A DNA stretch of 64,000 nucleotides from Symsagittifera roscoffensis (Eukaryota; Xenacoelomorpha; Acoela; Convolutidae), in NCBI RefSeq assembly GCF_963678635.1, contig NC_087062.1:100241209-100305208 (forward strand), written 5' to 3'. Position numbers and translations under genes: made by a program. Shown one piece after another: positions 12,451 through 24,100 of this stretch. The notes beneath the pieces are model-generated. The model worked only from the letters and a program-made list of their open reading frames with translations. It ran no database searches and was not told where the DNA came from. How positions within the stretch are numbered: position 1 is the stretch's first letter; each line of letters starts with the position of its first letter.

Positions 12451-14189
12451 TGTAATCGCTTGATTTTGCTTATAAAAACTAGTTCTGTGTAAATAAATTA
12501 ATTTAGGGTCGCCAATATATATATTTTTGATTTAGAAAATGATGCCAGGTCAAATGATATGGCAAAAAATTTGAACAAAAGAGCTTTACATTTGATAATG
12601 CGGAAAGTATGATGAATTAAACAGGCGACACTCTTTGATCAAATTGTGGTTTAGTTCTATCCATAAAAAATCAAGTTTAGATTTCATTGGGATAGATCAT
12701 CTCTCATTCTCACGTTGAAAGATTTCGGCGGCAACAAAAAAGAATACCTAAACTGTTTGATCCCTTTCTATTTGTTTGTAATACCTTAAAGCGGTTTTTG
12801 TCAGGATGATAAAGATTTGGTGTGTCCTTATCATTTAGCCAAGTTTCGGTTAAACCGTGAGAACAATTTTTTCCAAAAACTTGACCAGGTGTTTTAAATT
12901 ATTGTTGTTTGTTGGCAAGCTTTCTGCAAATTAAATGAAGTTATTTTAAATTTTTAACCAGGACACTAAACTTTTCAAAAATTTTTCAATATGTTTTTCG
13001 GCCGAGATTACGTTTAGATCACCTGATAGAATCAATCATCTGAAAAACAAAAGAATTTTCAGCCTTCCAAAAAATTTCATTTCCCATTTAAGGATAATCT
13101 TATGCTTAAACTTTTCTTATTTTCGATATCATTGCAGAAACGAGATCAATAAAATGAGAGTAATTGAAGTAATTAAAAACTCGATAAGTGACAGTATAGA
13201 AATTATACGTGTTTTAAACATAGCACCTACATTAAAACAAAAATGAAAACTGCGGATTACATCACGTAACAATCTATAGAAAAATTTATCAGTAGTCATT
13301 TTGGTTGATCCAATTATATAGATGATGACTATAGTATGAGGGATGCTGGTTTTTTCAAGTGTGAGGATTTTAATGGGAATTGTGAAAGGTAATCACCTGC
13401 TAACTTTTTTATGCATCTGTGAGCCCATTCGATGTTCTCAAAAGAACCGACAGGAAACTATTTGCATTGTAGGCGCAACAGTTACAAAACTGATATGTAG
13501 GTTGTCCTGGTACAGTTGGTTGTAGTGTTTGATTTCTGGAAAAGTCGGGGCATTGCTTAAAATAGTTTTTAGCTGCAACACGACAAACTTCCCGTCGTTA
13601 TTGCAATAATTACTTTTGAAGAGTTGTTTCTGCTCATCGCCCATTTTCCTTTTAAATTCAATTTCTTCGTTTTTTCAAACTGCTATCGTTTCAAGTATGA
13701 GGAAAACATCACTTTTGAAAAGAACGTAACGATTGTTAAGCAAAAGAACGTAACTCGTCGAAAATTTTGTCTGATGTTTCCTGCATTTTATGATACTATT
13801 CGTACAACACAAATCTGCACAACAACAATTTTCTGCTTTCGTATGCTATATTTTTTTTCAAATTTTTATTCCTGGTAGAACCACGATACGCATGAGTTGC
13901 ACTTAATCAATGGGAATGCTGGCATCCAAAACTAAGTTAAGTACAAATTCGCTGCCCAAAACCAAATTGCTTTGCCCTTCTATAATTTTAAATGCAGGAA
14001 ACTCTCTCCCCCTATCAATCTACAAACTTGGGATGAAAAGTGCCTTTGGTGGAAAAAAATATTAATGAAAAATACTCAAGCGGAAAATTTCAGACTTGTG
14101 TTCTGCAGGGTGGTAACAAGATAGACGCTTGTGTATGAAAAGCAAAAGCACCTTTGGCGGAAACCTCATCTTCCTCTATCTCTGCACAC
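12451..14189. other. AT-rich DNA, nothing recognised
   Basis: No coding exon or element was recognised. Open frames at 13343-13878 lack protein-like composition and splice context. Confidence 0.45.
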
Positions 14190-14255
14190 CGCATCTATCT
14201 TATTACTCAGCTTGCTGAACTCCTCCTGGATGAAGGCGTCCTCCTCTATGACTTT
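14190..14255 (-). CDS. BLTP1: Possible BLTP1 exon 10, coiled-coil segment
   Basis: After an acceptor-like TTGCATCAG the minus strand reads KVIEEDAFIQEEFSKLSNKI in frame, ending before a possible GTGTGC donor. It is 66 nt long, phase 0 at both ends, and so compatible with exon 9. Human BLTP1 has an acidic helical stretch (AKVIDDLKKLG...QEIQRYQQLE) at the corresponding place downstream of the block in exon 9, so position and character fit, but the match is short. The donor is not strong. Confidence 0.35.
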
Positions 14256-14622
14256 CTGATGCAAGTCGACGTGGCGTTTTTGTTTAAAGGCCGTTTTTTG
14301 TTCATTGCTTTCCCAACTTTATGGGAAAACATTTTGAGTAAATAGACGAGTATGAAGACTGAGACTGATATGCGAAAGTCGATGGCTGTTTTATTGAGCA
14401 GCTCATGAGAATGATGTACTGAATAGAAAAAAGACAGTCGTCTTCACCCATCAAAGCTAGTGATTAATATGCTTGCTTTGAGTTGAAAGAATTTACTGAT
14501 TTATGCTCCTAGCTCATGTGTCTTTAGCTTATATGTGTCTCATAAGTTTATCACAGCAATTAGGTAAAGTTCCTGACACAAAAGGATTCCTTTAGTTGAC
14601 AGACAAGTTAATTTTAGATTAC

Positions 14623-15153
14623 CAAGTGGTGTACATCTGGTTGCTCCTCCTGCATGTCAGAATAGACGGCCAGGTCCTCGGACACTTTGCTCACTGTTTG
14701 TTTCATCATGACCAGCCACAAGCCCAACATACTGTCAAATCGCACGTGCAGTCCACTCATGCGACAGTTCACCGACAACTCCCAAACCACCGGTGATCCC
14801 CCAGTCGCCCCCGCGCCAACTGCCGCTGCCACGCCACCGGGAGCTGCGTTAGTGCGCGACACAGTCTCTATGGAACCCTCTGGAACCCAGAACATGTTCA
14901 TGATGTAGACTGGCTGTGTCTGGGGCTGAGGGGAAAAGAAGCCGAAAGATTTCACTTTCTGAGGCTGAATGAAGGACTCTTCGATTTTGTCGAGCAGCCA
15001 ATTTTCCTCCAGGCTGTCGAAGTTGTCTCGGAACCCGAGAGTGAAGTCGTGGAAGGATCCGAACGAGACAAAAGCAGAGGCGGTGAGTGACGAAACCGAG
15101 ACGTGTTTTACAGTGAGCATCAGCACCTGCTCCTCGTCCACTTCGAACGCCAT
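14623..15153 (-). CDS. BLTP1: BLTP1 exon 9
   Basis: The acceptor is TATTGCAG, followed by MAFEVDEEQVLMLTV. The exon is 531 nt, phase 0. Matched blocks: LMLTVKHVSVSSL (human LVLTIESTLITACSS), GSFHDFTLGFRDNF (human GHFKNFCIRFADGF), MNMFWVPEGSIETVSRT (human MNACVVPDGTYEVCSRT), and WELSVNCRMSGLHVRFD (human WTLNVLWKMCGIDVHMD). It has an Ala/Gly-rich insert (GGVAAAVGAGATGG). The donor chosen is TTG|GTAATC; an upstream GT at GAT|GTACAC is an alternative that would shorten the exon by about a dozen bases. Confidence 0.85.
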
Positions 15154-18100
15154 CTGCAATAGGGCAAAAGTCTATTCAAAACACTCAAAATCAGAAGGAA
15201 GAGAAAAAGTTGTCGGATTTAAAGAGGAATATGAAAGAAAAATCCCAATTGTGGTGCATTTGTTGGTTATCAATATTATTTATTGTTTCGTAGTGTATGT
15301 TATTTGGGGTCCAAAATATAGAAAAGCAAACTTTGAAAGTGACTAAGAAGTTATGAAGAAGGTGTTCTTGTTGAATGGACAATATACTACTTAATAGAGA
15401 CACTCTTACATAGTTGGCCGTGTCAAGAGGCAGACAGAGTGCCATGTCTTCTATTTCGAACAAGAAGTAGATCCTCTTTGTGGGGTTGGCAGGGGGCACG
15501 GTGGACACTGCGGGGGGCATCTGGGGGTGAGATGAAGTGGGGAGGGACCCTCGGCCACCGTGGGAGCACGTGGTCTCCTTCACAGTTGGGAAAGGGCCAA
15601 TTGAGTCGAGGAGAGTTCGATTGAATTAGTTATTCATAGGAAAATTAAATGGAACAGCTTGCAGTTTTAGGAATATGTTTCCGAGCAACCTTTATCGAGG
15701 CTAGTTAACAGTAATTCAGCTGTCCGTCAAAGATCCGGTTTGAAATTTGAAACAAAATTGATTAAAAAAAACATGTTAGCTAAAATAGAACCCCTCAGAC
15801 AAGACTCAATTGCCATACATGTCCATCCTTGGCATGGGTCTGTATTTTCGGGTCCGTTTGGGCTGAGCTGTCGCGTTTAGTAGTGGAAGATTTTGGAAAA
15901 GAGGAGAAAACGCTACTGGAAACTCCAGCAGTGCCAGCAGAGTCTAAAAGATCTCTCGCTGAAGATTTATAAGTACTAGTTAAGTATTAGGGATAATTAA
16001 GCAGCTAAAAATGGAGAAAGATGGATCAGAAAAAAGCAACACTTAAAATGTGTATTATAGTTTATCTACATACGGAGAGACATGCTCAAAAAAGAAAAAA
16101 GAAGAAAGTCTCTTGACCCAGTGATCGGAACATTCTGCAGCCCAAAGTTTCACCGATTTACAAAAAATGCTTTGTCAATTTCAAAGAATGGAAAAAATGT
16201 TTATCATAAAAATCCAGACAACCAAAAAGAAAGAAAAAGCATGCCTCTCTTTTGCTATCCATTCAATTCAAATGGAATTGCATGATAAAAGTTTTTCATT
16301 GACGAAAAATGCAAAAAAAAAATCATTTTTTTTTTGAGTTTCCATTTGTGCAAAACAAAGAAATTAAATTAGGCCAAAATCTAAATCCTGAATCCAGCTC
16401 AACGTGTCAGTCTCTCCTTAAGTAATGTTAATGACGTTTAATTTACTCGTAAGCAATTCGAGATGATACGAAATTTTGAATTAAGGGAGCCAGAAGCATA
16501 TCAAAAAAAAGCAGGCACAAGAAATCAGTTTTTAACTTTTTCTTCCTGATTTACTTTTCTATTAAGGAAAAAAATTAAGACCATTTATCCACGGAAAAAG
16601 GACCAACACAAGAGCTGTACAGCTCATCACGGCGAACCGCTGTTGTGCCCCTGTTTAAGAACTACATGCAATTTTTTTGGTTATTTTTCTGGGCTGGGTA
16701 ATGTTGCTTCACCCTTAAGCAACGAGCAAAGAAGACTGCATTTGATTTTCCTCTTAGGCTGAAAAGTTGTCAGAGTAGCAGTAATTGCACTGAAAGCCCA
16801 TCTGCATAAAGAAATTTATAATTTCTCCCTGTAAACAGAATATTGTTCCGACTTTTGTACAAAAGATTGAATATTTGCGCTTGGGGTTGTTTTTTTTTTC
16901 GATTTTTTGAACCAAGTTTCAATTTTTGAACTTTTCCATATCATTCGAAAAGTATTGCTGTCGTGAGCTCAAGTTGTAAAAGATATTTTACCTGGGATCT
17001 TTTTTCCTAAAAATCAATAAAAAAATTAAAACAATTTTCCTTCAAACTATATTTTTTTTGAAGTTTCATTAATTTTTTGAGCGATCATTTACACCATAGA
17101 TCTTAGAGAGCGGTAAAAAAATCCAGGGTATCGCCTTGATACGAGTCCTCTTGATGACTGTTATATTAGCTCATCAACTGCCAAATATTGACTTCAAATG
17201 CCTTTTCACATATCGAAATCAAGTGCTTAAATCCTTAACTGAAAAACTTAATTATAATAAGAACTTGGCGGTAAATCACTAACTCTACAACAGTACCAAA
17301 ACGCGCGGATCAGATTAATAAGCCAAAACTGAGCAAGACTGCTTGTATAAGGGCGAAACCTTGGTTGTTCCGACTGCCTTATAAGTTCTATGAAGTAGCG
17401 TTCGCTTTGTAACAACGGATGAGTTTTTCAAAAAAAAATGAAAAACTGTTTTTCTAAAGATTAAGATCTTTTTTAAACCATAAAAAGTATCAAGTGATTG
17501 ATTTTGCTCATATTAACAATAAATATAGCAAATAATCCTGCTTCAACCAATTTGGAACAATTTCTAAGAATAATTAAATCTCCGCTGGCGCGATAATAGC
17601 TCGTTAAAAACGCCAAGTTGACAAAACTGGCCATAAAACCCCCATATTTGTAGAAAAAAAAGATCCAGGTAAAACTTCTTCTTAACTTTGAGCTTGAGAC
17701 AGCAAAAATGTTCAGTTGATTTAAAATCATTTTATTAAAAATGGCTAGTTAAAAAGTCGAGTTTTTTCTGAAGAAAAAACATCCAAGCACAAAGTATTCC
17801 GTCGCTTTCTTTCGGAAGTCGGAGCAATAATTATTCTTGCATCGTGTGGGTTTGTCCAATCCATGAATTGTGGATTTACATTTTAATGAAACGTGTTTCT
17901 GTCACTAACAAAAATTTTGACGTTCAAACTGGATTTTTTTTCTCTTCATTAAAAACATCTGAATATTTGAATATTGCTTGAGAAACGCCAAAACAAAAAA
18001 ATTGGTCAAAATTTCCTTCAATTTTTTCTTCATTTTCAAAATTCAAAAAAAAAAAATGTAATTATGCAAGAACTCTACAACAGTACCAAAACGCGCGGAT

Positions 18101-21100
18101 CAGATTAATAAGCCAAAACTGAGCAAGACTGCTTGTATAAGGGCGAAACCTTGGTTGTTCCGACTGCCTTATAAGTTCTATGAAGTAGCGTTCGCTTTGT
18201 AACAACGGATGAGTTTTTCAAAAAAAAATGAAAAACTGTTTTTCTAAAGATTAAGATCTTTTTTAAACCATAAAAAGTATCAAGTGATTGATTTTGCTCA
18301 TATTAACAATAAATATAGCAAATAATCCTGCTTCAACCAATTTGGAACAATTTCTAAGAATAATTAAATCTCCGCTGGCGCGATAATAGCTCGTTAAAAA
18401 CGCCAAGTTGACAAAACTGGCCATAAAACCCCCATATTTGTAGAAAAAAAAGATCCAGGTAAAACTTCTTCTTAACTTTGAGCTTGAGACAGCAAAAATG
18501 TTCAGTTGATTTAAAATCATTTTATTAAAAATGGCTAGTTAAAAAGTCGAGTTTTTTCTGAAGAAAAAACATCCAAGCACAAAGTATTCCGTCGCTTTCT
18601 TTCGGAAGTCGGAGCAATAATTATTCTTGCATCGTGTGGGTTTGTCCAATCCATGAATTGTGGATTTACATTTTAATGAAACGTGTTTCTGTCACTAACA
18701 AAAATTTTGACGTTCAAACTGGATTTTTTTTCTCTTCATTAAAAACATCTGAATATTTGAATATTGCTTGAGAAACGCCAAAACAAAAAAATTGGTCAAA
18801 ATTTCCTTCAATTTTTTCTTCATTTTCAAAATTCAAAAAAAAAAATGTAATTATGCAAGAATGATGTTGATGATTGGCACTAATTTTGAAGAAACAACTT
18901 AATTTGAGACAAAGGGATAACTTTTCTTACTTATTTGCAANNNNNNNNNNNNNNNNNNNNNNNNNNNNNNNNNNNNNNNNNNNNNNNNNNNNNNNNNNNN
19001 NNNNNNNNNNNNNNNNNNNNNNNNNNNNNNNNNNNNNNNNNNNNNNNNNNNNNNNNNNNNNNNNNNNNNNNNNNNNNNNNNNNNNNNNNNNNNNNNNNNN
19101 NNNNNNNNNNNNNNNNNNNNNNNNNNNNNNNNNNNNNNNNATGAGCAAGTATACTGCTCGTAGATCAAAATTCCGAGTTAAAAAGTTGCGATGAAATCAA
19201 CTAAAGCATTGGAAGCTTACTTGTTTTGTGGAAGCGCTTCGCCCTCTGTGCTATGAAGTAGTTGAATGCGTTCTGGTAGCTGATGTACATTCTGAACACG
19301 TGCTCAATGGCCTGCGGCTTCATGTACATGTTGAATCTGAACAAATCAACCAATTGGTTTGTTTAAGAACTTTCATTAAGCCTCTTTCTCGAATATGGCT
19401 TTTCGGCTGAACTCTGACAAGTTTTCGACCCTGCCTCGGTCAAAACATAAATAGCAAACCTCGGCCCGGGTTCTTTGCGAGGTCTAAAAGTGTGCCATTT
19501 GAGGACTGTTGTGCTGCAAAAGTTGGGAAACGAAAAATCACCAATCCGACTGAATAAAACTAGTGATTCGCAAAGAGTGTAAATTATTTCATGAGTTATA
19601 AATAGAAGTCAATTGATTTTTGTTAAATGCAGTTTTAAATAAGTAAATCAGTTCAATCGTAGATTTAGTTTAAGTAGAAAGCTGAGATGTCTTTTTTAGG
19701 CTTCAACATTCCGCCTCCCTTGAAGTGTCTTCAATTTTCAGATCGTTATTATGTCTGGATATGACTACCCATTTACAGTGTATGAGACGAAGGAGAGGAA
19801 GAGTAGGGCGGAGTCGGATAGAGCACCACGTCTGCCTCCGCATGGAGAGGTGCGAAGGTCCAGTAGGCGGGGCGCTGTCGACTGGGAGGACCTGCAGGGT
19901 TTCTTCGATGCAGTGACCATAGGAGATCTGGGTTTCACTCCGATTCCTGTTAAGTCGTTGGATGAGATCCAGTCTTCAAGGAAGGAAGCTGCAATTGTGG
20001 ATAGGGCAGTTCTGCGGTTTCCGAAAGCTGAGACTGTGAGTAGCATTTATTCCATTGTAGCATAGTAGTAGAGTATAGCGGGTGTGCATCAATTGTTTGT
20101 TTTGTTTTAGAAGCAACTTAGAGGTCTTAAACGTATTGGTGACCTCAGCGTAGAAGGGTCATTGTGCACTGGCTGGTAGCAATGATTCGGAGATGGGGTT
20201 CACTGATGCTGCTAAGTATCTGAGGAACCTCTATGGTTCTCAGCAGAAGAAACTGGTCCGCTATGGTGTTCTTGAGAAGGGGAAAAGTTTGTATCTTCCA
20301 TATGCGTGGTGCCATGCAGTTCTGACTCTCTGCGACAAAGAGAGGGTCTGCTGCAAGTACTATTCGGAGATGCAAACTCGACTTTCCTTGGTAGCATCTG
20401 CGTGGAAGCGCTGCCAGCAACACTGCAGGGTCAACAAGCGAAGAGGACCAGATGACAGCGAATCGCATGACAGCGAATGACTGTTCAACGGTAAATATGT
20501 AAAAAATTATTCAATAAATGAACTAAATGTGACTGCACCATAAGTAAGGAGTATACAAGTGAAGTATTAACGGTACGAGTCATGAGCGAAAGTTTGTCTT
20601 AGCTGTTTTCAGACAATAATTACATTTTGTGTCATGAGGGTACAACCTCATACGAATTTTTAATGCTGCGAATTTACAACAATGGGAATTTACATGAAAG
20701 TGGTCAATATGAACGATTCAGACCATAATGTATTGCATAGGGGGTAATTTAGGCTCCTACTTTCAAAAGGGTCATGGGGGTACTACCACTTAAAATTTGA
20801 AAACTGCACATTTTTGATATTTTTCGATTTTTAGCACTATAAAGTTCTTGTTTTAAATGAACTGCACAATGGATATGACTTGGTTGCTATACTGGTAGCT
20901 TCCGCAACTTCGCGACTGGGCGTATGTATTCACCAGTTGTGGTCTTCACTTTTACCACTCGAACAATCGAGTCATTTCCAGGATAAACTTCTATGATTCG
21001 TCCAGTTTTCCATTCTAGCGGTCGTTCATTGTCTTCGGCAAGTAGGACTAGGTTGCCAACTTTAAATTCTGGGCCATCCGTGAACCATTTTTTCCGTATT

Positions 21101-24100
21101 TGTAGCGTTATGAGGTAATCCCTTTTCCAAACTTTCCAGAAATCCTTGATCATATTCTGTAATAGTCGATATCGTACATTGGTTGAAACTTGGATGTCAG
21201 CAGAGGGAAGAGTTAGCAATGATTCCCCTATCAGAAAATGAGCGGGTGTCAGCGGAGTTGGGTCGTTAGGATCACTTGACATTGGATACAATGGTCGTGA
21301 GTTTAAGACACCTTCAATTTGATTAAGAATTGTAAGAAATTCTTCAAAACTGAGACGTTGCAGTCCTATAACTTTTCGCATATGTCTCTTCATACTTTTT
21401 ACAGCTGCTTCCCAGAGTCCTCTAAAGTGAGGAGCACGAAGAGGGATGGTGACCCATTCAGTTCCTTGGCTATTGACGAAACTAACAACTGATTTGTCCG
21501 TTCCATTTTTGTCGAGCAGTTCCTTGATTTTGATCAGATCATTTCGAGCCCCAATAAAATTGCTTCCATTGTCACTTAAGATCTTCTCAGGTTTGCCACG
21601 GCGTGCAGTAAATTGTTTCATTGAAAGGATGCATGCTTTTTTGTTTAGACGAGTAACCATTTCCAAATGAATAGCTTTTGTCGCGAGACAAACAAAGACG
21701 GCAACATAAATTTTTGAGACCCCCTGCTTCCTTAATTTCAAAAGGACCAGCAAAGGCTATTCCACATTGAGCAAATGGCTTTGTGGGTGTTATTCTTTCT
21801 GTAGGAAGATCAGCCATGAATTGAGAAGTAGGTTGCTGACTAAATCGGACACATCTCATGCATCTTCTAATGAACTGTCGAACTAGATCACGGCCTCCGA
21901 TTATTCAAATTTCCTCCCTCATCGTGTTCAGTACTAATTGCCCCCCCGCCATGAAGAGTACCTTCATGATATTTGCGTATAAGTAGGGATACTAAATCCG
22001 ATTTTTTTTGAAACGAGTATTGGAAACTTCGTAATCCTTGTCGAAAAACGGACTAAGATTGAGTAGTTTCGATGTTTTACTCAGCTCCCTTTTCACCTTC
22101 AGACAATTTAGCTCTGATTTGAAGTGTATTTCTTGGTCTAAACGAAGAATTAGCATTTTTGCCATGATTCTATTTTTAGGACTAAGACAATCTTCTTCAA
22201 GTTGTACAGATTTCCGCTTAGATCTGAGCCGCTTCCGATAGTTTGTCAATATTCAGTGCTTAAGATGTTGAACAAATGATAGTATATAGCATGCCATGCG
22301 TACTGTCTTGTTCCAAGTACTGTAGTCCTTTAAACGAAAAATTCAATCCGTCATTTCTTCGTTTTGAGCATGATTTGCGAGAACAGTTCGAATTTGTTCA
22401 CTTTCTGCATTAGTCTTGGCTTTGACGGTTCGTTTTTCAGGTGCTTCAATTAGAGATGGTAGTAAGTTGGGCCAGTGCCTTTCATCCTTGGTCAGCCAAT
22501 CTGGTCCTTTCCACCAGAGTGAGGAAGATATTAATGTGTCAGCTAATACACCACGAGAGGCTAAATCAGCTGGATTTACTGCTGTTGGCACGTAATTCCA
22601 ATCACTTCTGGGTAGGGTCTCTTGTATTCGTGAAACTCTGTTTGCAACAAAAGTGTTCCATGTTCTTGGAAGTTGAGCAAGCCATTGCAAGACAATTGTT
22701 GAATCAGTCCAGGCGTGTGAAGTTATCTTGAGATTTGTTTTCCTCAAAATTGAATGAACTGATTTAAGAAGTTTGGTAGCTAAACTTGCACCGCAGAGCT
22801 CTAATTTGGGAACAGAGATTGCTTTGACCGGAGCAATCTTGTTTTGGAGGTCAGTAGATACGCAAAAGTTTTGTCATCATCATTGGTAATTCTTGCATAG
22901 ATTGCGGCTGCATATGCTTTTTCGGAAGCATCACAGAATACGTGAAGTTGAACCTCCTTTATTGGATGTGAGCTCATAGATCTTGGTATCTGTAGTTCCA
23001 GTAGTTGAAGCAAAGTTCCGGTGAGCTCATACCATTTTTCCTTGGTTTTCTGATCGACTCCAGAATCCCAATCAAAATCTTGGACCCATAGCTGTTGCAT
23101 GAGACATTTGAAATTGATGATGAATGGAGCTAGCCATCCCATCGGATCAAACAATTTTGAAATTGTGGACAGAAGAGTCCTCTTTGTAAGCAATTTCAGC
23201 TCTGGTAAGGCAGTTGAAAAACAAAAGATGTCCTTATTGGGCTTCCAACTGACTCCTAGCGCCTTGATTTTGTATTCGTCAGAGAAAAGTTCCAGCACAT
23301 CCGATTTTTCGCGGAGATGTTCTGGCAATCCTTCAATTATTTTAGCATGAAGTCCATTTTCGTAGAGGGAATTCATGAGAGTTCAGCTCTTCGCATAAAT
23401 CAGAGATGAGTCTTTCTGCTTAATGCTTATCATTAGCGCCACCAAGAAAGTAGTCTACATAGAAACAATTTTTGAGACTTTCTTTGATCATTGAGTTCTT
23501 AGATTGATCTGCTACTTCATTGAGGTAACTTGTTGAGTAAAACGCTGACAAAGCTATTCCATATGTAACACATGTCATCCTGAGATGCTTGATTTTATCC
23601 GATTTATTTGATCTCCAAAGTATGCGATGGAAATCCTTCGATTTGTCTTCTAGAGCAACTTGTCGGTACATTTTTGCGATATCTGCTGATAAAACAATTG
23701 GGTAGAACCTGAAGCGCATGATTATCGAGTAGAGGTCGTCTTGTACCGTGGGACCAACCATCAAAGTGTCGTTGAGTGATTGTCCGGTTGATGTTGTTGC
23801 AGATCCGTCGAAAACTACACGTAGCTTTGTGGTAGTAGAATCTTCCTTGAAAACGCAGTGATGTGGCTGATAATATACGCTATCCACTGGCTTTCGATTT
23901 CTCCAGGCGGTATGTACTCCATATGCCCCATATCGAGAAATTCGTCTATGAATGCGGTATAGCGATCTTTTAGTTCTGGATTCTGTTCCAGTCGTCGCTC
24001 GAGATAATTGAATATGCGTTTTGCTTGTGCTAAACTGTCGCCAAGTTGACTATTGGGCTTGAAAGGCAGCTGCACGGTGAATCGTCCATTTTGTAGGATG

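Noticed and set aside
14154-14345. 63-codon plus-strand frame
   Set aside because: The minus strand of the same stretch reads as an acidic coiled coil compatible with BLTP1; the plus frame shows no support.
14969-15346. 125-codon plus-strand frame
   Set aside because: Overlaps BLTP1 exon 9 antisense; the minus strand has splice sites and similarity.
18874-19194. Open frames across 18941-19140
   Set aside because: The sequence is N; the frames are artefacts.
19765-20468. Sense-strand env-like frames (93 and 107 codons) at the BEL 3' end
   Set aside because: No signal peptide, membrane segment or splice context; the opposite strand has donor, acceptor and polyA signal. Not fully excluded.
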